Shown in pieces: positions 10,189-20,588 of a stretch of DNA of 64,000 bases. The notes beneath the pieces are model-generated. The model was not told where the DNA came from. It ran no database searches and saw only the letters and a list, made by a program, of their open reading frames with translations. Within the stretch, counting starts at the first letter, position 1. Each line of letters starts with the position of its first letter. The position numbers and the translations under genes are program-made. The DNA is from Pyropia yezoensis (Eukaryota > Rhodophyta > Bangiophyceae > Bangiales > Bangiaceae), in NCBI GenBank assembly GCA_009829735.1, contig CM020618.1, forward strand, positions 33,952,894 through 34,016,893, given 5' to 3'.

Positions 10189-10616
10189 GGTGGTGAAGGC
10201 GAGGGAGCCGGGTAGAGGGCTTGCGTGGGTAACGACAGGTTGGCAGCAACAACTGGGGTCCAAGCGGGCGGGGGTAGTGTGCGGCTTACGGGGGTGCTTC
10301 CAAGACGAAGTGGGGTTGTGGGTCAGGTGGGCGGAGTGCGCAGCCTGAAACGGGACGCGCTCGTGGAGCGACTGATGACGGAGCCGCGTGGCGCCCTGAA
10401 TGACCTACACCAAGCTAGGGTTTTGCTCCCACCTCAGTCTTGCAGTGCATGCAGCCAGAGCGTTTCGCGTGCGTTGCCGCTGACCAAACCTCCACAGCTG
10501 CGTCTCGAGGTTCCTACCATTTGCACGTCATGCTTGCAAAAGAAATGATAGCCACGTGTGTCGGGTTACTTTTTACAGAAGAGTAAATATTTTTGTAAGA
10601 TATACGGGGCCATTAT
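10189..10616. other. upstream region of fibrillin gene and border of AT-richer island
   Basis: The first ~250 bp are GC-rich and should contain the fibrillin promoter. From about 10550 the composition turns AT-richer (tttttacagaagagtaaata) and stays so through the transposon-rich region. No gene is seen. Confidence 0.5.
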
Positions 10617-10855
10617 GGAGGTTGGAAAGTGAAGCGTCGGCCTGTAGATAGCCACTTTGAACCTTACAGCGTGCGCTGCTTTCGAGTGCTCTTCACTCTT
10701 GCACGGGGGTTGCCAGAGACTGTTTATTTTTTTTTCTCATAGCCGCAGCACACTTAGGTGTGCGATGAACCGGTTACCAGTGAGAAGCCAGCGTACCGCC
10801 AATGAAAAAACATATCTCATGTGCCTCAATACATGAGATAGATCTTTGGTAAATG
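10617..10855. repeat. diverged direct repeat, copy 1, with hairpin
   Basis: This pairs with 11460-11697 in the same orientation, at roughly 75-80% identity by eye. The shared core begins gtgaagcgtcggcctg, continues through acagcgtgc and gactgttta, and ends in a hairpin followed by agatagA. The hairpin here is a perfect 10-bp stem (10813-10822 with 10831-10840) and an 8-base loop. No coding potential is seen and the element type is unknown. Confidence 0.7.
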
Positions 10856-11459
10856 TCTAGATAACGTCTACACATAATCGACTTGGCACTTTTTGTGAAC
10901 GGAAACGGCAGTGAGAAACAGCCTAATGAGGAGGTGGAAGACAAAGAGCACGAAAAGAGATAGCTCCTCGAGCTGGATCGACTGATGCAATACATGAGAA
11001 AGATCGTTGTTGTAAAATCTGAGCCTGTCATAGTAAACAGCGAATAATGGCCGTTGTCGTTTTTTTCACGTCACAGCTCGTTAAAACTATCTCGCCGCAA
11101 CAGTGACTAACGGTCTGTCTCGATTAATAAAGGGCGTGGCCGAGGTCCATCAAAAACTGACGCGCAGCTTCGAAACCAAGGATGCCACTGCGGAACAAAC
11201 AGCTGCTGTGGAGAGAGCAGCTCACGGGATGTCCCATGACGTCAAAAAATTGCTCATCAGGGTCGTTTTCGACGGCGTCATGGCTGCAGCCAAAAGTATG
11301 GGGCCCTGTATTTGAGGACTTGTCATATTCCTCTGGGGTCTCACGGAGACAGGGAGAGAGTCGTCTGCGACATCTTCGCGCGAGAAGTTCGCGCTTTGCA
11401 TGCGATACAATTTGAGTATAAAAAAACGAACCAAAGATTGCGTGCATGACTTGATATCT

Positions 11460-11697
11460 AGGATGTTAAAAAGTGAAGCGTCGGCCTGGAGCCACTTGGA
11501 ATACTACAGCGTGCACTTCTTTCGATCTCTCTTCGCCCGTGCGCAGGACCTTCCGAAGACTGTTTATATTTCTTTCAATAGCGGCAGCACATGTGGGAGT
11601 ACGATGAACTGGTTTTCAGCAAGGAGACGAAAGCGCACCGCAGGGGAAACATTGCATCTCATCAGCCGTAATTGATGAGATAGACCTTTAGAGTTGC
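11460..11697. repeat. diverged direct repeat, copy 2, with covarying hairpin
   Basis: Second copy of the 10617-10855 repeat. Its hairpin is 11656-11664 paired with 11673-11681 (9 bp, 8-base loop). Two base pairs differ from copy 1 and both arms have changed together, so pairing is kept. Confidence 0.7.
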
Positions 11698-13289
11698 GCC
11701 AAGCATCCAGGGCGCTTTTGCATGGCCTTAAGTAGGTTCTGAGAAGGCGCGAATAAGGCCCGATGCCACCACCAGCTAAAGGCGGACATTTGGGTTGAGA
11801 GTACAAACAACTGCACGTAAAAAGAAGTGACCAAGTGAGAACAACAAAGAAGTAACCAGAGAAAAAAAGGGCACGGCACCGTACTTCTCATAGCACCATA
11901 AAATGCTTCATAAAAAGGACATCTCTTTGCACCCAGGACATGTCTTTCGCTCTCAATGCTTCGGCATTCAGTCCCCACGCGAATGCAGCTTTCAGAGGCT
12001 CATTGCATATAAATGTGGTGCTGCCGTGGTAGTGCATGCGAAGCACTGTGCTGTGCTCCCATAAGACAAAATGTGCGGATTCCGTGTTGAGTTTCAACCA
12101 AAGAGGTCCATCACAGGTGCAGGCAGCTGTGCTCCAATTCTCTACAGACACGTTTTATGAGCCTTCATGTATAGTGCTTCTTCTAAAGTATGGACGTTGA
12201 CGGTACATGAAGGTGATGGAAATCGCTGTTTGGACCAATGGGTCCCACACCTCACGTCCCTTCAACATCCACCTTTCACAGGAAGCACAGTGTTAGGCGA
12301 GGAGTACGGTGGGTGAGGAACGAAAGCAGTCGGAGTTGGCGGCCGGCGAGCGGATGACGCGGCGCCGCGACTAAATCTCAAGTCGACCAGGCGAAGTAAA
12401 ACGGATTCCCCGATGTATGCGAGTTCAGGGAACTTTCGTGAAGGAGTAAGGAATTTCTATAGTTTAAGAGCATATTATTCGAAACAATTGTGGGCCACAA
12501 GAATTGTTTCTCGGGTACTACTTGAAGCGCACAACGGCGCTCAGGGCACACTTAGGCGATCACAGGCCGCTTATGGGGGCCAATGGAAACCACGCCCACA
12601 CCGGAAAAGGAGAACGCAATACGAACCTCATTTGAGGGAGACTGCTGGTCCACATAATGCTTTTAAATTATTGGTTTGGGGGCTCAGCTCAAGTGCGCTC
12701 GCAGAGCGCAAGGACAGATCTTAGAGGCGCGCGAAAGGCACATTGTATCCCACCCGCGCGGCGATCTGTATAAAAGAGGGCGCGATGCACAGCCTTAACA
12801 GCGGCAAAGAGTTGGGTGTCCAAGATGTGTTGGAGGAACGATGAGTCGGCGTACAGTGTTTCTCGCCAGATAGATTGATCCTCCACGAGACGACACAGTG
12901 GCGTACGAGACTAACTTAATAATTCGCCTTTCAAAACGATTCAGATACCGAAGGTACCGACGGGTACTCGTGATGACATGTCAACACTTCCCCGACAAGA
13001 TTCCGGGGCATATGAGATTTTTCTCGCATAACAATTTGAGCGACTTTGACAAGAAGCGGGTGACCGTTTGGCTGTCACTGCTGACGAGTCTTGGAGCAAG
13101 GAATCGCAGAAGGATGACTGGCTCCCATTCCCAGGAATAACATGGGAACGGTTCTGGCATTGTGAAAAAAATACTCTAGGAACGTAATGCCGGGAACTGG
13201 ACGGCAACTCCGCCCGAGACAATAACTCGCAGCTTCTGCGCAAATGGATTGAGCTGCCACTCCTGAGTATTGAACTTGTCTGCGACATA
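11698..13289. other. AT-richer non-coding island
   Basis: This stretch is of lower GC content than its surroundings. Short frames occur on both strands but none is protein-like. It is probably decayed mobile DNA; no recognisable domain, RNA gene or terminal repeat was found. Confidence 0.45.
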
Positions 13290-13674
13290 TCTTGCTTACT
13301 GAATTCTGTCCTGGTGGCCCGAGACCGAAACATGGTGTCGATTTCTGAACTTTACGGCACCGCACTGGCTGGACAGCGCTTTCAGCAGATTTACAACCCA
13401 ATCATGAGGCCGTATGCCGGGCCAAAAAGGGCCGCAACTGTATCTCGCTTTTTTATTCTAAGAAGCTTGAGGTCTTCTACGGTCCGGGGCACTTTGCCGG
13501 GAGATATTGGGAGAACCACTTGTTTCCCCTAAGATGTAAAGGAAAGTAGAGGCGATTCCAGCCAGTGGGGGCACAGCGGCCTAGGAGTCGGTCCCAGTGG
13601 CGTATCCGATTGGCTGAGAGCCCGTCTGAGAGAGCCAGTCTCGGTCCACGAGGACAGAAATCATAAAACAGCAA
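13290..13674 (+). mobile_element. miniature inverted-repeat element, copy A (TA-inserting type)
   Basis: About 385 bp, with imperfect terminal inverted repeats. The left end runs cttactgaattctgtcctgg; the right end is its inverse, ...ccacgaggacagaaatcat and aaaacagcaa. It is homologous over its length, in opposite orientation, to copy B at 17556-17941: shared interior features include the aagcttgag region, cactttgccgggagat, and a gtcccagtggcgtatc stretch. A TA precedes the left end; the right TA is degenerate. There is no coding capacity, as expected for a non-autonomous DNA transposon. Confidence 0.72.
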
Positions 13675-16600
13675 ATTCGTCCAGCTGACTGTTTTTTATT
13701 TGTAAGAAGGATAATTTCCTGCTTTTCAAACGCCGCGATCTTGGGCCCTTTAGAGCTGTGGGCTTGAGGAGGGTCTTTCGTTCCTTTTGTGAACACGCCG
13801 TGCTCTGATCTGCTGCTCACAGAAAGTCAAGAGAACTGTCCGCAGACTAAAGAGGACGGGCTGTAGCACATGTAGTCTTCAATTACATACAGATGTGTCT
13901 CAGAACAGTTGACTGAGCGTCAGTCAACATTAACGCTGCAAATTGTTTCTTTGCTTCGATACAAAGCTCTAAAATACAGCTCTTGTCGCACCATTCTGTT
14001 GCGTGCCCAAGAAATAGAAACAGTAGGTAGATAGAACGGCCCTGGAAAAGGTTCTAGCGACGGTCCACACCATATTCATCAACTGCTTCAGCAATATTTG
14101 CAGAAAGAGGTTGTGCGCAGTGTCTGCGGAGGATTCTAGCTAGAAACTCACTCTGAGGAACTACTTTTTGACAGTTAGAGCACGTCGAACAACGTGAGTA
14201 TTCGCCCATATTCGTGCCAAGTCGCAGATCGCGGGCCGGGTGGGCGCAGAAAGGTCACCTCAGCAACGTTGCGGGAGCCAAATGGGCTAAAACGGGCCCC
14301 GTCGTCTCTGATTCTGGCAATGGAGATACAAACCAAATAGGCCGATAAAAAAGGGATAACGACGAATTTTGGCGGATAAGGGGCCTTTGCAATGGCTTGA
14401 GCCATACCGTGAAGCAAGCCCAGCGTGTTTGGTTTATGGTATTGCGCGTCCCGTATACTTTGGACGTGCACAGGTCGCGCAGTGTAGGTTTGATTGGTCC
14501 AGTGGCCGATATTTGACATGATCTCGACACGTTCACGTCCTCTTTTTACGGGACGCACTGTATGGGTCGAGCCATACGAGATTGCCGGAAAGCTCGCAGA
14601 TGATTGGCTGTGCGCATCCCACGATGCACGCCAACACACACACGCGACCGCCGAAACTGACCATCAAGAGGTCCAGATCTGCCTCTTTTGTGCATGTAGC
14701 CCCTGGCACCGCATCAAGTACAATCGTCACTGTTTTCGCGTATGGGTCACGGATGGCTCGACTAGCCAATGAGCACGCTCGATTCGTCGAAGCACGGGGC
14801 AAGCTTGATCGTCAAGATACGTACACCCCGAGCCAGAGAATCCTTGTAGATACGGGAACGAATGCGGTTGAGTTTTGATCCACATATCGTCAAGACCATT
14901 CCTCTTAGCTCTCGGCTTGCTTCAGACGCAGCGTTCACGCACAACAGCTGTGCTTACCGTAACGACGTGCACGACAAATTTTGTTTCCTCGGTTCATCGA
15001 GAATGTAGGACCTCTTTGTAGCGTAATTGAACCCAGGTTTCCAAAACCACCAACCGCAAACACACACACAGAGACCACAGTCCGGAGCCCAGGAAGGAAC
15101 AGGTAAGAGCCCTTGCTGATCCACTCGCACGCTACGGTACGAGGCAAAGATAAACAGGACAAACGCCCGAGGGAGAAGGAACCCAAGGCACTGATGATTT
15201 CACAAGATGGCCCCAGGCAGAACCCCGGAGCACCCCTCAAGAATATCCCCCCCTAGCCCCTCCAGGGGCCCTGAGAGAGGCCCCCAGAGGGCGCCCCCAG
15301 AGGGCCAAGTGCCAGCAAGGCACCAGCCGCTCACCGGGCCAACACGCGAAAAGCATGCGAAGTCCCCCCACACACAAATGTCAATCCCCATAAAAAACCC
15401 AATGGGAAAAAGGGGAAAGGCACGAAATCACGCAAAGAAAACAAATGCGAAAATTCAAGCAAAAAACCCGAAGGTCAGCATGCCCCCAGCCGGGCAAGTC
15501 CACCTCACCGGGGTCCAATCAGGGCACCGGGCGTGTCGCCCCTGCCCCTTGCCACCGATGTCGGGATCCCAAGCCAGCCCGTGGTTCCACGTAACGCTGC
15601 CAGCCGGGTCCCAAGTCAGTCTCCCGGGTCCCAACGGTACCTCAGCGCCACAACGCCACACTCTTGACCTCAATCGCCAAGTTGATCTCGTTGGGGATTT
15701 GGCAAAGGCTCAAGCAGCGGCGGGATGGAGATGGCGCCGGCAGTGAGAGTGCGGCTGGTGATGGGGTGGGGGCGGGTGGCGGTGTTGAGGCGGTGCCGGT
15801 CCCCCAAGTGGGAGAGGGAAAATGGAAAGACCCGACTGCCACTCACACAAGGCACGAAGGCCGTGGCGCCGCTGGAGCGGCCGTAGCAGGCGGGATAAGA
15901 GAGGGTAGGAAGGAGGAAAAGTAAATGCGAAAAGAAAAACAGGCGGGGGGGAACTTGCCGCGGATATTCTTGGGGCACGTCTTACAGTCGAAAGAGGGCT
16001 CGCGCCGTCGTCTGCAGCTCCATCGTCTTCTTCTTAAGAAAGAGCTGAAGCAGCTACAGCCGCTCTGGCCGCAGCAACTTGATCATCCACCTCTGTCCAG
16101 AAAATGCACAGATGTCAAGCGCTCAGAGAACTAAAAGGCGAGCGTGTCGAGTTAACGTATTCTTGACTTCCAGTGAGCTCGACGTGGACGTATAAGTGAT
16201 ACATGCCGCTGGAGTCCACGATGAAAAAAGAACCAGGGTTGGCAGCAACAAAATGTACACATTATATTAAACTAGATTAATTTATAATTAATCCGTAGAT
16301 TAATCAAAGAGCAGAAACGGCACTTTGACTAATCTATCGTATATCTGAGTGTGCAATTAATGTCAAATCTGAACAATACTATCATCATTACTACTAACCC
16401 TACCCTAACTCCGACTTGATGTCGCTCGCCTTTTGTCCGGTGCCACGGCTCGAGGCAGGGCCTCCTACGGGGCGGGCGTGGCTGGACGCGGACGCTCGGC
16501 CTGCTGCCCCTTCCATGGGCGCCGCCCCAGCTATGGCTGACGGCTGGTCGGGAGGGTGGCGGACGCCGCCGGGACTTGAAAAGAGGAACCCGGGTCAGTC

Positions 16601-17073
16601 AGCGAGCTCAGCTTGGACGCGTGCAAGTCCCCTCGTCGAGGGGGACGGCGCTTGTGCAAAACCGCCTTGTGCATCCCGGAAAGCGACGGTGAGCGTGGCC
16701 AGGAGCCGCGCCGAAGACAAAAGCGTTTGTTGCGACAGCAATAGGTGGCATACAGTGCCAGACATAAGTCGTCAAGCTTTGTTGAAGTACGGTCATTTGA
16801 TGAATAAAGCATATAAAACATAATCAAAATATGTTTAATTAATGTATAAATTATTCAAAGCAGAGACAAAAAAATACATTTTTGCCCACCCTGGAAAGAA
16901 CGAATGCCGGAAGATTCGCAAGTCAGATCGTGCGAAGCGATTCGAAAGCGCGACTGCCTCGCGAACGGTGAGTTCCACCTGCGTGCTGACAGCATGATCC
17001 TCTAGATTCTCACGGTGGCTGGGGAATAAATATTCAGAGCGATCTGCCGGTGGCGCGCAGCATGTCGGGGATA
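13675..17073. other. AT-richer non-coding island with decayed sequence
   Basis: I see no supported gene in this 3.4 kb. At 15205-15330 there is short-period repetition (cccccagagggcgcccccagagggcc). At 16260-16300 there is an AT-rich palindromic patch around gattaatttataattaatc. At 16391-16411 there is a two-unit ccctaa-like run, too short to call telomeric. A 154-residue minus-strand frame at 14175-14639 shows no family. Confidence 0.4.
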
Positions 17074-18250
17074 CTACAACAGGAGGCAGGAAGACGCACC
17101 ATGCCGTAACACCATGGAAGGCAAGAGATATGTGACACGGTGCGGGCGACGGTGGGTCGCTCGTGTCATTGCACGAGTGGGTCTTACATGACGACAACAG
17201 CAGAGAAGATCAAAATTCGTCACGATGATTGGCCAGCCTTGAAGTCCGCGTTGACGCTTTCCCTCGAGGTCGTCCTTTGATACGCTGATGGCAGTATATG
17301 TGTTTTCAGCGAAGACCCCGCTGCGCACGGCGTCGGGAAGACATTCGGCCGTCGTACCAGACGGGCAAGTCTGTGCTCTCGTTGCCATCCATGTTACGAA
17401 AGGCCACAGCGCGTGCTTCCTCCATACCGGCGATTATGTCGGGCCCCAGCACAGAATCGTCCAGCATGTTCGTCGACCAGGCTGTCAGTGGCCTGTAGAT
17501 CATCTGGTTAGCAGGCTTCCCGGAGCTCTTACACCGCTTAGAGCCGCAGGCAGTATTGCTGAGTTCTGAATTCTGTCCTGGTAGACCGAGACTGACTCTT
17601 TCAGACGAGCTCTCAGCCAATCTGATACGCCACTGGGACCGACTCCGAGGCCGGTGTGCCCCCACAGGCAGGAATCGCCTCTACTTTTCTTCACATCTCC
17701 GGGGAAACAAATGGTTGTGCTAAGATCTCCCGGCAAAGTGCTCCTGACAGTAGAGAATCTCAAGCTTCTGAGAAGAAATAGTGAGAAGCCGTTGCGGCAC
17801 TTTCTGGCCCAGCATACGACCACATGATTGTGATGTCAAACAGCTGACAGCGCTGTCCGGCCAATGCGGTGCCCGTAAAGCTCAGAAATTGACTCCATGT
17901 CTCGGTCTCGGGCCACCAGGACAGAATTCAGCAAGCAGCAATACACGACAAGAGCACCGCCCCGTTTTGCGTGAAAGCACGGCAGCGATTGCCGCAGCAG
18001 TCAGCGTGGCGCACCTCGACGTTCACGCTGGCCTCAATGTTTTTACAAATCAGATAAGGCATTCGATAATCCGCTTTGCGCGAGCTGAACTCCATCAAGT
18101 CCGCCAAAGCCTTGTCATCTAGTTCGTGGTTGACGGAGCGAGTAAACTGCGCCAGGATTTGAGCGTGTTCCGTAACATGCCGAACGCTGTACAGCTGCAC
18201 CTCAACACAGCTTACAGTTTCTTCAGTGGCAATGGCGGGAGGTGTCGAGT
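17074..18250 (-). pseudogene. dead Plavaka/KDZ-like transposase fragment, interrupted by a miniature element
   Basis: Minus-strand frames on both sides of the insertion at 17556-17941 carry consecutive pieces of the N-terminal region of a Plavaka/KDZ-type (CACTA-related) DNA transposase. Reading down the minus strand, they are: a helix (VNHELDDKALADLMEF), a cysteine cluster (DCCGNRCRAF), then beyond the insertion CGSKRCKSSGKPANQM and IYRPLTAW, then SVSKDDLEGKRQRGLQGWP followed by IIVTNFDL. The last matches the family's DG...(f)...s..P(I/L) strand leading to the catalytic core. A frameshift lies between the frames ending at 17306 and beginning near 17388. Nothing convincing continues below 17074, so the catalytic part is lost. 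The minus-strand frame extends up to 18623 but is low complexity there. Confidence 0.62.
17556..17941 (-). mobile_element. miniature inverted-repeat element, copy B, with TA target duplication
   Basis: This 386-bp element begins TTGCTGAGTTCTGAATTC and ends with the inverse (gaattcagcaagcagcaa), flanked by TA at 17554-17555 and 17942-17943. It is inserted in the transposase fossil. If it is mentally removed leaving one TA, the transposase frame on both sides is in phase, which fixes the boundaries independently of the terminal repeats. It is an inverted copy of the element at 13290-13674. Terminal sequence and TA duplication suggest Tc1/mariner-like mobilisation; no transposase for it is visible in the window. 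Confidence 0.8.
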
Positions 18251-18689
18251 GGGGAAGGGGGGGAGTTGAGAAGGTGGAAGCGGAGTTGCTGACGGGAGAG
18301 AGGGAGCCGGTAGAGGGGAGGGGCGAGGGAAGGGGATTGAGCGATGATGTACAGCTGTAACAGGGGCGGCGGTGCCAGTGTGACGGGGCGTCCATGACGG
18401 GCAGGAGGGGGGGTGAATGAACGCTCTTCAGTGGCGCGGTCGGCAGCTTTGCCGACCTTAGTTGACCACAAGGGGCTGCCCAAGCAAGAGGCGCCCTGTC
18501 GGCTATCGTTACATTGGCAGAACGTTCTAGCGAAGTAATCCGAGAAGCCCTTCCCGCCTCGTCATTCTGACCCGCAACTGAGAAGGCTCCCTGTCCTGGC
18601 GCCGACCACGCTGGCTGGGGCATGCCACATCGTTCTCAAGGAAGAAAGCAGGGCCACCGCCACGGTCATTGCAATTAGGCGCCAGTGCG

Positions 18690-19655
18690 GTCGTCGATGT
18701 AGCTGTGCGGTGACAATGGTTGTCCGGCTTGAAACACGCGCGTAACACGCTTGGGCGCTTGAATAAAGGCACCCTCAGTGGGAGCCAAAACTCGCCCCAG
18801 CGCCGCACTACCTTGAGTACAATGCGCTTGCTCGACGTGGATTTGGCTCGATTACAGGAAACAGTAGTAGCTACATTTCCATTTGTCCCGGCACCCCCCG
18901 CCGAGCCAAGGGACCGCCATCACCCGCGTAGCGTACACCTCGTCGCTTACAATTCACTGGCCGTCCGCAATCAGCTGGGATGTTACCGTTTCACGCGTGA
19001 TCATCAGCATCTACCCCTATGCCGGGACGGCAAGGGCGGTGGTGTCGTGCACGGGGCGTGAGCTGTTCCAGCTCATCCAAACGAGCTTATAATTGGCATA
19101 TCACATCGCCTGGGCGTTCCAAGTGAAAAAGCCCTTGCGTGAGTAGTGATCTGCAACGAGAGGAACATCGCTCGCCAGAGGCAGGTCCTGCAGATGGTAA
19201 TGCCGCCCACCGCGCCCAGAACGCTTTCGAACGGCGACCTCGGGCTCTGCTGGAAGCCGGACGCCGTCTGCTACCGCCGCGTGGGATCTTGGTGTCCGAA
19301 GGCGTTGTTCATCACCGTTCTGGCACTCACGGCGTCAACCGCCTCCCCCAAGGCGTTGTACAGCGTAGACGCTGGGACGCCAAAAGTAACGCCCAGGTCG
19401 AGGTAGCTGCCACCCCTCAAACATCGCAGCGCCATCGCTGTTCTTTACTCAACTGCGTGCCCACGGGCTGTCAGCAGCGGCTGAAGGTGCACCCGGAGCG
19501 TAAATTCGTCCTCCGGCATATGCATGGCGCTCTCAAAGTAAGCCGTACCAGGCGCGGACGTCGGCGAGCGACACGGGGGGAAGAACCCGAGTGTTTTCCA
19601 CAGGAAGATGAAACACCCCACGACGCTGTGCTTCCGCTGCTGTGACATGGTTCAT
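18690..19655 (-). pseudogene. dead PIF/Harbinger (DDE_4 type) transposase
   Basis: Translating the minus strand gives, in order, fragments of a HARBI1-like transposase spread over frames and stops. About 19325-19435 gives MALRCLRGGSYLDLGV and FGVPASTLYNALGEAVDAV, the typical helix-turn-helix region. About 19190-19230 gives the FESVLGAVGGITI strand, where the catalytic Asp appears lost (normally G.IDGT). About 19020-19140 gives KGFFTWNAQAM and, after a stop, LVWMSWNSSRPVHDTTALA, with the second catalytic Asp in HDT. About 18725-18808 gives RRWGEFWLPLRVPLFKRPS and VLRACF, the C-terminal helix. In-frame stops (for example 19445-19447) and frame changes show it is inactive. Confidence 0.75.
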
Positions 19656-19679
19656 GAAGCCGATCGGCCCCTGCGATAG

Positions 19680-20588
19680 GGTTGCACAGCACGCCCCTAT
19701 TTCGGAGGCGTGGCGGCGGATCACGCCTTAGACACCGAGGCGGGCGCGGAGGTGGCGTGGTACCTCCGCTCTGTCCGCACAGTCGACGGCCTCGGGGAGC
19801 GGAGCTGGGTGTCCCGCGCGCTGTCGGCGATCCGCGAGAAAATCCAGGTCAACGTCGCTATGTACGAAGCCCGCGACGACTCGCCGTTTGACGTGGCCAC
19901 CCTGGGAGACAACATGTTGCCGCTCTCGGAACTCCTCCCTCCCTTGGGCGCCCTCGCCGATGCGGTGGCGGGGCTGGTGCAGTGGCGCAAACCGCCCGCG
20001 TCGGTGCTGGGGCTGCTCGCCGCCCTGGCTGTCGCCCACATGAACGCCATTGCCTACCTGCCTGCCGCGTCGGTTGCCGCCTCCGCCGGTGTCGTGCTTT
20101 TCAACCGAGCGGTGCTGTACGCGATGGACGGGGTGGGTGGCGGGGGTGACGACGCGCCTAACGTTTGGTCGGTCGGCCCCGCCGCGTCGCTCGCCGCCGA
20201 GGTCGCCCGCCTGCGGTGGCTGCGAAAGCGGCAGGCCGCCCGCGCCGCCGCCCGCGCGCGGTTGTCGGCGGTAGTGGCCATGCCGTCGGCCGTCCACGGC
20301 ACGCTGCACGGGGTGCAAAATGGGTGTGGGCGGCTCAACCGGCAGCTGGGCAAGGTGCAGGTACTCGCCCTGTGAGTGACCGTGACGGACAGCTGGAAGC
20401 TGACGGGCGGGCTGGTGACGGTCGCGGCGGTGCTGGCGCTGATTCCCGTCAAAGTTCTGTACGTGGCTGCGGTGCTGTTTGTGAACGGCAAGCACTTTTT
20501 GCCGCCCGAAAACCCGGAGCTGCGCCGGTGGCTGACCGTCCAGTCTGTGCTGCAGCCGCAGACGCCAGGGCAGCGGCGGGTGGACTGA
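19680..20588 (+). pseudogene. C-terminal part of a DUF639-type membrane protein, with one in-frame TGA
   Basis: The frame is open from 19680 with no good ATG, so upstream exons are missing or lie beyond a splice site. Recognisable parts are SWVSRALSAIREKIQVNVAM with YEARDDSPFD, a two-helix membrane region (VLGLLAALAVAHMNAIAYL), and the coiled VQNGCGRLNRQLGKVQ. After TGA at 20373-20375 the same frame gives a final helix, VTVAAVLALIPVKVLYVA, and a short tail. This order (R..(W/V) start, paired helices, coiled segment, PFKY-like last helix) is that of plant DUF639 proteins, whose function is unknown. The TGA splits the coiled segment from the last helix. It may be a nonsense mutation, an error, or part of a very short intron. 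It could still be an expressed gene. Confidence 0.55.

Noticed and set aside
15207..16134. 179-, 86- and 69-residue plus-strand frames
   Set aside because: Repetitive composition, no motif, no supporting signals; left as non-coding island.
16391..16411. ccctaa-like repeats suggestive of telomere sequence
   Set aside because: Only about two imperfect units; chance occurrence is likely.
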